Below are positions 24,436 to 32,970 of a stretch of DNA of 64,000 nucleotides, piece by piece. The position numbers were made by a program, and so were the translations under genes. The notes below the pieces were generated by a model that did no database searches, was not told the origin of the DNA, and worked only from the letters and a program-made list of their open reading frames with translations. Every line of letters starts with the position of its first letter. Within the stretch, counting starts at the first letter, position 1. Origin of the DNA: Lachnospiraceae bacterium C10. Lineage in GTDB: Bacteria; Bacillota; Clostridia; Lachnospirales; Lachnospiraceae. The DNA lies in the NCBI GenBank assembly GCA_900100095.1, contig FMTN01000015.1:1-64000 (forward strand), read 5' to 3'.

Positions 24436-24798
24436 ATGAACGTATATTGCTATGCACGTTGCAGTACCTGCAAAAAGGCACTGAAGTGGCTGGATGAGAA
24501 TAACATCAGCTATGAAACCATAGATATCAAAGAGAACCATCCGGATATAGAGACCTTGCGGGAAGCTTATAAGAAGAGTGGGCTGCCGCTGAAACGCTTC
24601 TTTAACACAAGCGGACAGCTGTACCGCAGTATGGAACTGTCGAAGAAGCTGCCGGATATGACGGAGGAGGAGCAGCTAACGCTCCTCGCTTCGGATGGAA
24701 TGCTTGTGAAACGGCCAATGGTTCTTTTGGAGGATGCGGTTTTGCTTGGATTTAAAGAGGCAGAATGGCAGGCTCGGTTTATAAACAGCAATCATTGA
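24436..24798 (+). CDS. ArsC/Spx-family thioredoxin-fold protein
   Basis: 120 aa after AACGAAGGAGGAGCC. Arsenate-reductase/Spx fold with the CSTC redox pair at 9-12 (YCYARCSTCKKALKWL) and the characteristic KRPMVLLEDAVLLGFKEAEW end. Members are arsenate reductases or Spx-like RNA polymerase modulators; the sequence does not decide. It is 33 bases upstream of the hybrid kinase and may share its transcript. Confidence 0.85.
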   Translation: MNVYCYARCSTCKKALKWLDENNISYETIDIKENHPDIETLREAYKKSGLPLKRFFNTSGQLYRSMELSKKLPDMTEEEQLTLLASDGMLVKRPMVLLEDAVLLGFKEAEWQARFINSNH

Positions 24799-24831
24799 TA
24801 TCATTTGATACATTTGATATGAGGACGGGAA

Positions 24832-27303
24832 TTGAAGAAGAGAGAGATTATTATTGTTAATATTCTAATCGTAGGTTTGATTCTTTTCATTATTGCCAAA
24901 TATGCGAACGATCGGGCGGTAGAATCAAACCTTGCTTCAATTGCGTCTTTTGAGAAGATGACCACGACAACGGAACAGATTGTGGCCAACTACCTTGAGG
25001 ATGAGCAGCATCTGTGTGACATCTGGGCGAACTACATCAACGGTTCAGCAAAGGCCGGAACGCCAATGACGATGGATGAGGCCATTTCCTATATACGAAA
25101 AGCAAAAATTTCTCCTGAGATTTCAGGACATCTTATTTTTACGGATGACGGTTCCATGGCAGGTATTTCTACGACTGCGGGTTCTACAGAACCGTCGGAT
25201 TACTCTGTGAATTATTCCCATATACCTATATTTGAACAGTCCAAGAATACTGACGAAGACAGTGTGCTTCATTTGACAAGAGCATATACCAATCCTTTGA
25301 ACGGGGTGCAGTCCATCGGATTTTTAAACGATATCAGGATATTAGACCCTCGAACAAAAAAGCTGCGGGACGTGCTTATGATTCGCGTGGTACCGGTGAG
25401 CAGGCTGGAGCAGAAGCTGGTTTTCTTGAAGGGAGAGTGGGAGCATGTGGAGATTTCACTGGTTGACTGGGACGGGAATTACATGATTCATGGAAAATCC
25501 CTTAAGAACAGTAATTTTTACGAATACATCAAATCCTATAATCCCATGTCCGCGCGGGAGTACAGCAAGACAATAGATTCGATTCATGGCGGCATCGGAA
25601 CGATGCATATTAAAAATTCCAAGAATGAGGATTGTGTGATCGCCTACGTGCCGTTAAGCGGTCTGGTTTCATGGTTTCTGATTGCTTACATTCCGGAAGC
25701 GGATCTGACCGTTAACCGTTCCATCGACTGGCTGATCCTTGGAATTGTAACGATCGGACTTATGATCCTTTTGCATTTTAACCTGCTGTTACTTCAGAAG
25801 TACAACCGGAAGCTTATTGTGGCAGCCGAGGCGGCAAATCAGGCAAATGAGGCGAAATCCAATTTTCTTTCCACCATGTCTCATGATATTCGAACACCGA
25901 TGAATGCCATCATCGGTATGAATGAAATGATTTTAAGAGACAGCAGGGAAGAAGAGATTCTGATGTATTCGGAAAATATCAGAACAGCAGGCAATACCCT
26001 CCTTGGCATAATCAATGACATTCTTGATTTTTCCAAAATTGAGGCCGGCAAGATGGAAGTCATTGAGGTGGATTACAATGTGGTGTCTCTTCTGAATGAT
26101 GTGGTGAACATGGTGCAGAGGAAGGCGGATGAAAAGAATCTGGAGGTTCAGCTGGATGTGGACGAACAGATTCCGGGATTCCTTCACGGAGATGAAATCA
26201 GAATCAAGCAGGTCATCATCAATATTCTTTCCAATGCGGTGAAATATACCAGGGAGGGCAGCGTTGTATTTTCCGTTCATGGTGAAAGATGCGAGGAGGA
26301 TGCGGATTATGTCAATCTCCATGTCAGTGTGAAGGATACGGGAATAGGAATCCGAAAGGAAGATCTGGACCGGCTGTTTGTAGCATTTGAACGCATCGAG
26401 GAAAAGAAGAACCGTAATGTGGAAGGAACCGGTCTTGGTATGGCCATTGCCCAGAGCTTTTTGAATATGATGGGCAGTAAGATTCAGGTGGAGAGTGAGT
26501 ATGGAAAAGGATCCGAGTTCTCCTTCGACTTAAGGCAGAAGGTGATCAGCTGGGAGCCACTGGGAGAATTTCAAGCGGCCTATAAACGGTTCCTTCAGGA
26601 CAGAGAGCAGTATCACGTATCCTTCGTGGCGCCGGAGGCAAGAATACTGGTGGTGGATGATAACGAAATGAATCTGAAGGTCTTTGTCAATCTCCTGCGG
26701 CAGACCAGGATACAGATTGATATGGCGGAGAGTGGAGATGCTGCCATCGTACTATTTAAGCGGAATTTCTATGATATCATCCTGCTCGATCATATGATGC
26801 CGGATAAGGATGGTATAGAGACGATAAAAGAAATGAAGGCATGTACCGACACACCGAATCAGAGGTCGCCAATCATCTGTCTGACAGCCAATGCCGTTTC
26901 CGGAATGCGGGAAATGTATCTTAAGGCAGGCTTTGATGACTATCTGACGAAGCCCATCGATACCTTAAAGCTGGAGCAGATGCTCCTGACCTATTTGCCG
27001 CAGGAGCTGATTGCGAAGGTGGAGAAAGAGAAACATCGCATTCTGATCGTGCATGAGAAGGTGGAATCCTTGCGCAGGCTGATGGGTGTGCTGTCTGCGG
27101 CGTATGACGTATCCGTGGCAAAAAGCCTGCAGCAGGCGGAGGCGTTTTTAAAGACACATGAGGTGAAGGCGATTCTGATGGATGAGAATATGCCGGGAGG
27201 GGAGGAAATGAAAGGAGATAACGTCCTGCGGGATCATTTTGATGATCTTAAGCCGGATGAAATCATGGCAAAGGTAAAAGATTTTTTACAGCGAAAAGGA
27301 TAA
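24832..27303 (+). CDS. Membrane hybrid histidine kinase (Cache-like sensor, HisKA, HATPase, REC)
   Basis: 823 aa with a TTG start after GAGGACGGGA; no better ATG is near. Membrane segment about 4-22, extracellular Cache-like sensor about 35-290, second membrane segment about 300-320, HisKA with His351 in FLSTMSHDIRTPMNAIIGM, HATPase about 430-575 (NAVKYTREG, VKDTGIGI, GTGLGMAI), and REC about 600-725 with Asp653 in ILLDHMMP. A shorter second REC-like tail (745-823) keeps AILMDENMP but is truncated. It starts the module with a binding protein, an HPt and a REC-HD-GYP; the ligand may come via the binding proteins. Confidence 0.9.
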   Translation: MKKREIIIVNILIVGLILFIIAKYANDRAVESNLASIASFEKMTTTTEQIVANYLEDEQHLCDIWANYINGSAKAGTPMTMDEAISYIRKAKISPEISGHLIFTDDGSMAGISTTAGSTEPSDYSVNYSHIPIFEQSKNTDEDSVLHLTRAYTNPLNGVQSIGFLNDIRILDPRTKKLRDVLMIRVVPVSRLEQKLVFLKGEWEHVEISLVDWDGNYMIHGKSLKNSNFYEYIKSYNPMSAREYSKTIDSIHGGIGTMHIKNSKNEDCVIAYVPLSGLVSWFLIAYIPEADLTVNRSIDWLILGIVTIGLMILLHFNLLLLQKYNRKLIVAAEAANQANEAKSNFLSTMSHDIRTPMNAIIGMNEMILRDSREEEILMYSENIRTAGNTLLGIINDILDFSKIEAGKMEVIEVDYNVVSLLNDVVNMVQRKADEKNLEVQLDVDEQIPGFLHGDEIRIKQVIINILSNAVKYTREGSVVFSVHGERCEEDADYVNLHVSVKDTGIGIRKEDLDRLFVAFERIEEKKNRNVEGTGLGMAIAQSFLNMMGSKIQVESEYGKGSEFSFDLRQKVISWEPLGEFQAAYKRFLQDREQYHVSFVAPEARILVVDDNEMNLKVFVNLLRQTRIQIDMAESGDAAIVLFKRNFYDIILLDHMMPDKDGIETIKEMKACTDTPNQRSPIICLTANAVSGMREMYLKAGFDDYLTKPIDTLKLEQMLLTYLPQELIAKVEKEKHRILIVHEKVESLRRLMGVLSAAYDVSVAKSLQQAEAFLKTHEVKAILMDENMPGGEEMKGDNVLRDHFDDLKPDEIMAKVKDFLQRKG

Positions 27304-27315
27304 GGAGGAGAGCCT

Positions 27316-28656
27316 ATGAGGATGAGCGCGAAGAAGGTGGTTTCGATTGCACTGGTATCGATGCTGTTATGGAACGTGACAGGTTGTAAAAGTCGTCCGG
27401 GTGGGGGCGATGAGGCAGGCAAAGGCAGTAAGGCAAAGCAGGCAAAAGAGTTCTCTCCAAAGTACGCCTCCGATACGGAATATAAACTGTCGGTTACCGG
27501 AAGCTATTCCAATTTTGAATCGCTGGAAAGTGCCATCGACCGGTTCTATGAATATTATCCCAATGGAGAGATCAGCTACACCTGTCTGGATGATTACAGA
27601 AATACCATTGTCCCGGCACTGGCAGGACAGGAACCGCCGGATATTTATGTGGTTCAGCCCTGGATGTATGGCGATGAGCAGTTCACGGAGCTGTTTGATC
27701 ATGCCATAGACCTTTCGAATCCGGAACTTGGAATTCAACTGGATTGTATCCGTTCCGGCGTGCAGTGGAACATGGAACAGGGAAAGGTGCTGACGTTACC
27801 GGTATTTGCCACATCCTACGGAATGCTGGTCAACCGGGATATCTTTGAGAAAAATAACCTTGACGTACCGGAAACGTTTGAAGAATTAAAAGAGGTATGT
27901 AAAAAGTTAAAGGAGGCCGGCTATCCGTCACCGGTTATGGGAGCGAACACCACGACAACACCGGGAATCGGCTATGCCTTTTCCTATCCGATGTTTGCCA
28001 AAACGGTGAAGGAGGATCGAAGCGTGGAAGATGATCTGAATCAGCTTCTTCCTTCTGCCGGTGAAGTGATGCGGCCTTCACTTACCAGGCTGCAGGAATT
28101 TGCAGACAGCGGCTGTATCGATGTGGCGATGTGTGCGAAGGAAATCGAGGACGACTATAATGCTGTGATTATGCGATTTTTTGAAGGGGATGTTCCGATG
28201 ATGCTCTGCTCCGGAGATGTAGTATCCGGAACGAAAAAGAGAGAGGGGCAGTCACAGGCTTTTTCCGCCCACCCGTTCCATTATGACTTTTACGTGGCAC
28301 CTTCCGGTGATGAGGGCGGATATTATATGGATTCGGTTTCCATGTTGTTCAGTGTGAATAAAGAGAGCAGGAATCTTGATATGACTACGGAATTTATAAG
28401 ATTCCTTACAAGCGAAAAGGAACTGGGGCAGATGGCGGCAGAGAAGCGGCTGATTACCCCGACTAGGGATTACTCCCTGGATGAGGTGTATGCATCCCTT
28501 GCATCCTTCCCGGAGGAAAGGACGGTGGCCTTTCGTGATACCGAGATTCTTGATGGGGCAGTAAAGCAGTTCCGGTCTGCAGCCTATGCCGTTGTCAATC
28601 ATGATATGACAGTGGATGAAGCAGTGAAGCGTTACGGAACCATCCCTACGGATTAG
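27316..28656 (+). CDS. Sugar ABC-type solute-binding lipoprotein 2
   Basis: 446 aa, 13 bases after the kinase. Signal with lipobox VTGC (Cys24). Family 1 binding-protein fold: IDRFYEYYPNGEISYTCLDD, GKVLTLPVFATSYGMLVNRD, DVPMMLCSGDVVSGTKK. It has no transport partners either. Its position directly behind a Cache-like kinase supports a role in presenting a sugar to the sensor; that is inference. Confidence 0.88.
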   Translation: MRMSAKKVVSIALVSMLLWNVTGCKSRPGGGDEAGKGSKAKQAKEFSPKYASDTEYKLSVTGSYSNFESLESAIDRFYEYYPNGEISYTCLDDYRNTIVPALAGQEPPDIYVVQPWMYGDEQFTELFDHAIDLSNPELGIQLDCIRSGVQWNMEQGKVLTLPVFATSYGMLVNRDIFEKNNLDVPETFEELKEVCKKLKEAGYPSPVMGANTTTTPGIGYAFSYPMFAKTVKEDRSVEDDLNQLLPSAGEVMRPSLTRLQEFADSGCIDVAMCAKEIEDDYNAVIMRFFEGDVPMMLCSGDVVSGTKKREGQSQAFSAHPFHYDFYVAPSGDEGGYYMDSVSMLFSVNKESRNLDMTTEFIRFLTSEKELGQMAAEKRLITPTRDYSLDEVYASLASFPEERTVAFRDTEILDGAVKQFRSAAYAVVNHDMTVDEAVKRYGTIPTD

Positions 28657-28663
28657 ACCGGTA

Positions 28664-29254
28664 TCAAAGATTATGGAGGCAATCGAGGATATCAAGGGAG
28701 AGGGCCTTGGCTTCGTCATAGTCAAGATTGGCGACAAGGCGCTGTAATTCCCGGACCTTGTCCGATAGAGCCGGAGTCAGGGAAAAGGAAGAAAGCATAC
28801 GGGTGGTTTCTTCGGCGTTGGTCAGGTCATAGTCTGCGATTGCTTCCATAAGTTTATGCAAAAGATCACGAACACGATCCCTGTCAAAAGGCAGGGGCTC
28901 GTTGCTACCCCGGACAGCAAAGGGTGCAAGATACGGCTTTAGAGCACGAAAAGAATCCAGCACGTCAGGGGTGCGTTTTTCGATCTGTGCAAGGTCATTC
29001 TCTTTGCCTAAAAGCTCCAGTGCGTAGAAAGCTTCACCAAGTTCGCTGTCTCCCAGCATGCGACAGGTGGTCTTTAGAGAATGGACGTAAACCGTATAAT
29101 TGGTAAGATCTTTCTGAAGAAGGGCGGATTCCACCAGCGAGATCTTTTCATCCATGAGGTGATACAGGTCATGAAGAAGTTCAAGGAAGAGTTCCTCGGA
29201 ACCTGCATGCTGGATTGCTTTTTCCACATCAATACCCGGAATATTTATATTCAT
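28664..29254 (-). CDS. HPt phosphotransfer protein
   Basis: 196 aa, start at 29254. The N-terminal HPt domain has the phospho-accepting His58 in YVHSLKTTCRMLG. The C-terminal ~90 residues form another helical bundle without a clear HPt His. It faces the kinase/binding-protein genes and is divergent from the REC-HD-GYP gene. It probably carries phosphate from the hybrid kinase receiver (Asp653) to the HD-GYP response regulator. Confidence 0.85.
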   Translation of the reverse strand: MNINIPGIDVEKAIQHAGSEELFLELLHDLYHLMDEKISLVESALLQKDLTNYTVYVHSLKTTCRMLGDSELGEAFYALELLGKENDLAQIEKRTPDVLDSFRALKPYLAPFAVRGSNEPLPFDRDRVRDLLHKLMEAIADYDLTNAEETTRMLSSFSLTPALSDKVRELQRLVANLDYDEAKALSLDILDCLHNL

Positions 29255-29354
29255 AAGCCGTTCCTCCTTGCTTTGAGTATATCAGACTTGAATTTCACTT
29301 AAAACGGGCATAAGCTATTAAAATACAAGAGTTCTTCAATGGGAGGTGAGAAGG

Positions 29355-30344
29355 ATGCCGCAAATTGTAGTTGTTGACGATGACCCGATCATTTTAAAAA
29401 GAGCATGGAATACCCTTACCGATGCAGGCCTGAAGGTCATTGTTATGAAATCAGGAAAAGCACTGTTGGAGTATACGAAGGACAATCCGGCACCGGATCT
29501 CATCCTGATGGATATCAGTATGCCGCAGATGGATGGATTTGAAACGGTCCGTGCGTTGAAGCACAAGGAAGACGGCTGGCAAAATGCGCCGGTATTTTTT
29601 CTGACAGGGCAGGAAGACGAGGATATTGAGACAAAAGGACTTTCGCTGGGAGCCATGGATTTTATCCGTAAGCCCTTTGTAGCGGATGTCCTGGTTCTTA
29701 GAGTTATGCATGCGGTGGAACTTATAAGGCTTCAGCGTCATCTTGAACTTATGGTGGATGAAAAGACAAAGGAGAATGAGAACCTGTTTTTGCATGTGGT
29801 GGAATGTCTTGCAGATGCCATCGATGCGAAGGATAATTATACCAAGGGTCATTCCGGAAGAGTGGCTTCTTACGCGAAGGAGATTGCGAGACGCTACGGT
29901 TATGATGAGAAGCACCAGGAGGAGATTTTCATGATGGGGCTGCTTCATGACGTTGGTAAAATCGGAGTTCCGGATGAAGTGATCAATAAGCCGGGAAGGC
30001 TGACAGAGGCTGAGTTCGAACGGATGAAAAAACATCCGGAGATCGGCGGGAAGATCCTTGGGAACATCAGGGAGATGCCAATGTTGGCAGCAGGCGCGAA
30101 ATGGCATCATGAAAGGTATGACGGGAAGGGGTATCCCCAGGGCTTATCCGGGGAGGAGATTCCGGAAGAGGCAAGGATCATTGCGGTTGCAGATGCCTAT
30201 GATGCCATGACCAGCAATCGAAGCTATCGGGGAGCGCTTCCTTTGGATGTTGTCCGGGGCGAGATTGAAAAAGGCAAAGGGACGCAGTTCGATCCGAAGT
30301 TTGCAGATATCATGCTGGAAATGATGCGGGAAAAGGGAGGTTGA
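29355..30344 (+). CDS. Response regulator with HD-GYP phosphodiesterase domain
   Basis: 330 aa from ATG 29355 (GGGAGGTGAGAAGG upstream). REC domain 1-120 with Asp53 in LILMDISMPQMDGFETV; HD-GYP domain about 150-325 with all key motifs (HSGRVASYAKEIARRYG, LLHDVGKIGVPD, HHERYDGKGYP, ADAYDAMTSNRSYR). It should hydrolyse c-di-GMP under control of phosphorylation. Output of the phosphorelay encoded around it. Confidence 0.93.
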   Translation: MPQIVVVDDDPIILKRAWNTLTDAGLKVIVMKSGKALLEYTKDNPAPDLILMDISMPQMDGFETVRALKHKEDGWQNAPVFFLTGQEDEDIETKGLSLGAMDFIRKPFVADVLVLRVMHAVELIRLQRHLELMVDEKTKENENLFLHVVECLADAIDAKDNYTKGHSGRVASYAKEIARRYGYDEKHQEEIFMMGLLHDVGKIGVPDEVINKPGRLTEAEFERMKKHPEIGGKILGNIREMPMLAAGAKWHHERYDGKGYPQGLSGEEIPEEARIIAVADAYDAMTSNRSYRGALPLDVVRGEIEKGKGTQFDPKFADIMLEMMREKGG

Positions 30345-30345
30345 C

Positions 30346-30456
30346 ATGGGAGAGATGGATGTGTTACATGCATTTGACGTCACAGAGGTAAGATCGCAAA
30401 GCCGTAAAAAGACGGAAAAAGCAGGAAGAGGCAGCGCAAAAGGCAGACAGAAATAA
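30346..30456 (+). CDS. Small basic peptide ORF
   Basis: 36 codons right after the HD-GYP gene, ATG preceded by AAGGGAGG at good spacing. An acidic N-terminus (MGEMDVLHAFDVTEV) is followed by a strongly basic, Ser/Arg/Lys-rich tail. The good ribosome site and tight spacing suggest it is real, but no family is recognised. Confidence 0.45.
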   Translation: MGEMDVLHAFDVTEVRSQSRKKTEKAGRGSAKGRQK

Positions 30457-30482
30457 AACTGCTCACAGGAAGGAAAGATACG

Positions 30483-31364
30483 ATGAACTACATATTAGAA
30501 AATGACAACATAAGACTTACCGTTTCCGATCATGGAGCAGAAATCAAATCCCTGCTTCGCAAGCGGGATAACAGAGAATTGATGTGGCAGGCCGATCCGG
30601 CATATTGGGGACGTACATCGCCGGTTCTTTTCCCTCTGGTAGGAAATTATTATCAGAAAACGTCACGGTTTTGCGGCAAGACCTATGAAATGGGACAGCA
30701 TGGTTTTGCAAGAGATATGGATTTCACATTGGAGCGACAGACGGAGCAGGAGCTGGTATTTGTGCTGGAAGACACCGAGGCAACGCTTGAGAAATATCCG
30801 TTTTCCTTCCGGTTGTTTCTTTCTTACCATTTAGAAAAGTCGAGCGTGCGTGTCGGATGGAAGGTGGAGAACACAAATGATAGCACCATGTATTTTTCCA
30901 TTGGAGGACATCCGGCATTTTGCTGTGACCTGGATACATATAAACTGCGTTTCATGCAGAAGGGTCAGCTGCTTGGGGAACTTCAATCGAATCAGATTGC
31001 AGAGGATGGCAGCGGTTGCCTTGGGGATGTGGTGAAGAACTTTGGACTTGCGAATGGAATGCTTGGCATGTCGGATGAACTGTTTGACAAGGATGCTTTG
31101 ATTATTGAGAATCATCAGGCTGATCAGGTTACCCTGGTGGATGATCAGGGAGAGGATGTCCTTACCGTGAAGTTTGATGCTCCGTTGTTTGGAATCTGGT
31201 CTCCTGCAGGGAAGCATGCTCCTTTTGTATGTATTGAGCCATGGTACGGAAGATGTGACCGGGTAGGATTTTGTCAGGAATTAAGCGAGCGTGAATATGG
31301 AAATGCCCTTGAGGCATCTGCTGTATTTCAGGTTTATTATGATATTCAAGTGAAACAGAGTTGA
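30483..31364 (+). CDS. Aldose 1-epimerase/LacX-like protein
   Basis: 293 aa after AGGAAAGATACG. Galactose-mutarotase fold: DHGAEIKSLLRKRDNRELMW (about 17-36), GQHGFARDMDF (about 70, catalytic-type His) and IGGHPAFCCDL (about 141). C-terminal CIEPWYGRCDR matches the LacX/YeaD branch. Likely interconverts sugar anomers in the cytosol. Fits the sugar-related neighbours. Confidence 0.88.
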   Translation: MNYILENDNIRLTVSDHGAEIKSLLRKRDNRELMWQADPAYWGRTSPVLFPLVGNYYQKTSRFCGKTYEMGQHGFARDMDFTLERQTEQELVFVLEDTEATLEKYPFSFRLFLSYHLEKSSVRVGWKVENTNDSTMYFSIGGHPAFCCDLDTYKLRFMQKGQLLGELQSNQIAEDGSGCLGDVVKNFGLANGMLGMSDELFDKDALIIENHQADQVTLVDDQGEDVLTVKFDAPLFGIWSPAGKHAPFVCIEPWYGRCDRVGFCQELSEREYGNALEASAVFQVYYDIQVKQS

Positions 31365-31414
31365 AATCGACAAAATACGAGCATTTATTGGGGTGATTTT
31401 AAAGTGAGGCGGAC

Positions 31415-31693
31415 ATGAATAAGTTTAAAAAAGATACCCTCTTGCCACTTTTATATGATTTAGCATTGGATGAAACAACACAAGAGGATGAACGAAAGAT
31501 TATAATTGAAGCTAAGAACAGACTTGAAACAGGGGAAGATTTTCTGACAACTGTTTCTAAATTAAAAGGTGGTTTGATGATTGTTTCAGCCGACCATATT
31601 TTGACGGAGAACGTTCTTAAGTTGTATTCCGAACTACTGCGGCAATATCCGAAAAGAGATATATTTGGTTTACCCGCTGGATTTATTGTATAG
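31415..31693 (+). CDS. Small helical protein, possible bacteriocin immunity type
   Basis: 92 aa with ~4 amphipathic helices and no signal. Layout (LLPLLYDLALDETTQEDERK, then IIIEAKNRLETGEDF, LYSELLRQYPKRD) resembles enterocin-A-type immunity proteins, which protect producers from pediocin-like peptides. No bacteriocin gene is nearby, so it could be an orphan immunity gene or just a look-alike. Lower GC than its neighbours. Confidence 0.5.
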   Translation: MNKFKKDTLLPLLYDLALDETTQEDERKIIIEAKNRLETGEDFLTTVSKLKGGLMIVSADHILTENVLKLYSELLRQYPKRDIFGLPAGFIV

Positions 31694-31699
31694 CGAAAA

Positions 31700-31733
31700 A
31701 GGGGGCTGTGAACATTGTCACAGCTCCCTTTTC
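31700..31733 (+). terminator. Intrinsic terminator
   Basis: GGGGCTGTGA/TCACAGCTCCC stem followed by TTTT, just after the 31415 gene. Confidence 0.75.
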
Positions 31734-31840
31734 ATTGACATCTTCACATAAAGGGGAAGGTGCAAGACCTATTGCTTCCTACAGGCTTTTATGGGTTAAT
31801 GTATAGAAGGAGTGGGGCAAGAAGGAAAGGAGCGTAAGGC

Positions 31841-32551
31841 ATGATTGTAATGGACAAAAAGGAGATGTTTCATGTTCACACCTATCGTTGTGGGCATGCG
31901 AAACCGGTTAGTGATGAGGCATACGTTATACGTGCACTTCAGATGGGGGCAAAGAAGATTACGTTTACCGATCATGCACCTTTTCCGGGCAATTTTTTCG
32001 CTAATCGGATGCGTTATGATGAGCTGGACGAATATGTTGCTTCCATTCGGGCTTTGCAGGAGCAGTATCAGGACAAGATCGAGGTACGGTGCGGTCTTGA
32101 GATTGAATACTTTCCATCGTTTCGGACCTACTACGAAGAACTGATTGCATCCGAACGGTTTGACATTCTGCTATTGGGACAGCATCTGTTTGAATGTAAA
32201 CCGGGGGTCTACAATTTTGATGTTTCTCTATCGGATCAGGAGAATGCAATGGGGCTTTTCAATGCGCAGATTGAGGGACTTAAGACGGAATATTTCGGTG
32301 CGCTGGCACATCCGGATCGTTGTCTGCAAAAGATACCGGACTGGACGCCGGAACTGGATCGGGCCACAAAGGAGCTTGTCGCCGTTGCAAGACAGCATGG
32401 AAGTATCCCGCTGGAGAAGAATCTGGCATCCATGCGGTCAGAGAATATGTATCGAGAATCCTTCTGGAAGATTGTGGGAGAAGATTATCCGGTACTGGTA
32501 GGCTGTGACGCTCATGCGCCGGAGGATTTGAAAATTTGGGAAGAATTATAA
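31841..32551 (+). CDS. PHP-domain phosphatase (histidinol-phosphatase-like)
   Basis: 236 aa after AAAGGAGCGTAAGGC. PHP metal-site motifs in order: HVHTYRCGHA (about 12-21), FTDHAPFPG (about 44), CGLEIEY (about 87), AHPDR (about 150), GCDAHAP near the end. Family members dephosphorylate histidinol phosphate or other small phosphates. No his genes are nearby, so the substrate is open. Confidence 0.85.
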   Translation: MIVMDKKEMFHVHTYRCGHAKPVSDEAYVIRALQMGAKKITFTDHAPFPGNFFANRMRYDELDEYVASIRALQEQYQDKIEVRCGLEIEYFPSFRTYYEELIASERFDILLLGQHLFECKPGVYNFDVSLSDQENAMGLFNAQIEGLKTEYFGALAHPDRCLQKIPDWTPELDRATKELVAVARQHGSIPLEKNLASMRSENMYRESFWKIVGEDYPVLVGCDAHAPEDLKIWEEL

Positions 32552-32568
32552 ATTTTGAAAGGAAGGCT

Positions 32569-32874
32569 ATGGAGATTAAGTGGAATGCTAGCTTTTTTTT
32601 TCTAGCAATAGTACTGGTGGTTGCTTTTTTTTGTGGTCTTGTACCTGGGGTTTTTCCGGGGGGAGCAGTTTTTTTTGAAATTTTTGCAGCTATTGTTGAA
32701 CTTGCTTGCGTTATAGTTACATGGCTTTGGTTATTAACCTGGATACATAGCAGAAAGCAAATCACACCAGTTGTTCATGTAATAAATACAGTATTGCTGT
32801 TAATTAAGGCTTTCGTTATTGCATGGATTGGCTATTGGTTAATTATTGGTTTTGTAATTGTTACAGTAATGTGA
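32569..32874 (+). CDS. Small membrane protein
   Basis: 101 aa from ATG 32569 (GAAAGGAAGGCT upstream). Three hydrophobic segments: about 8-24, 30-58 and 70-100. T-rich, lower GC than its neighbours. No family recognised. Confidence 0.6.
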   Translation: MEIKWNASFFFLAIVLVVAFFCGLVPGVFPGGAVFFEIFAAIVELACVIVTWLWLLTWIHSRKQITPVVHVINTVLLLIKAFVIAWIGYWLIIGFVIVTVM

Positions 32875-32970
32875 GCATGTGAAATGGCCGATATAATAAA
32901 TATAGTGCAGGGAAAGCGTATTACTTCAATGGAGGAATTGAAATAATGCGCTTTTTTCTTTACCCATGTT

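Noticed and set aside
22801-28656. A normal sugar ABC importer operon
   Set aside because: Two binding proteins are present, but no permease or ATPase gene occurs between or beside them.
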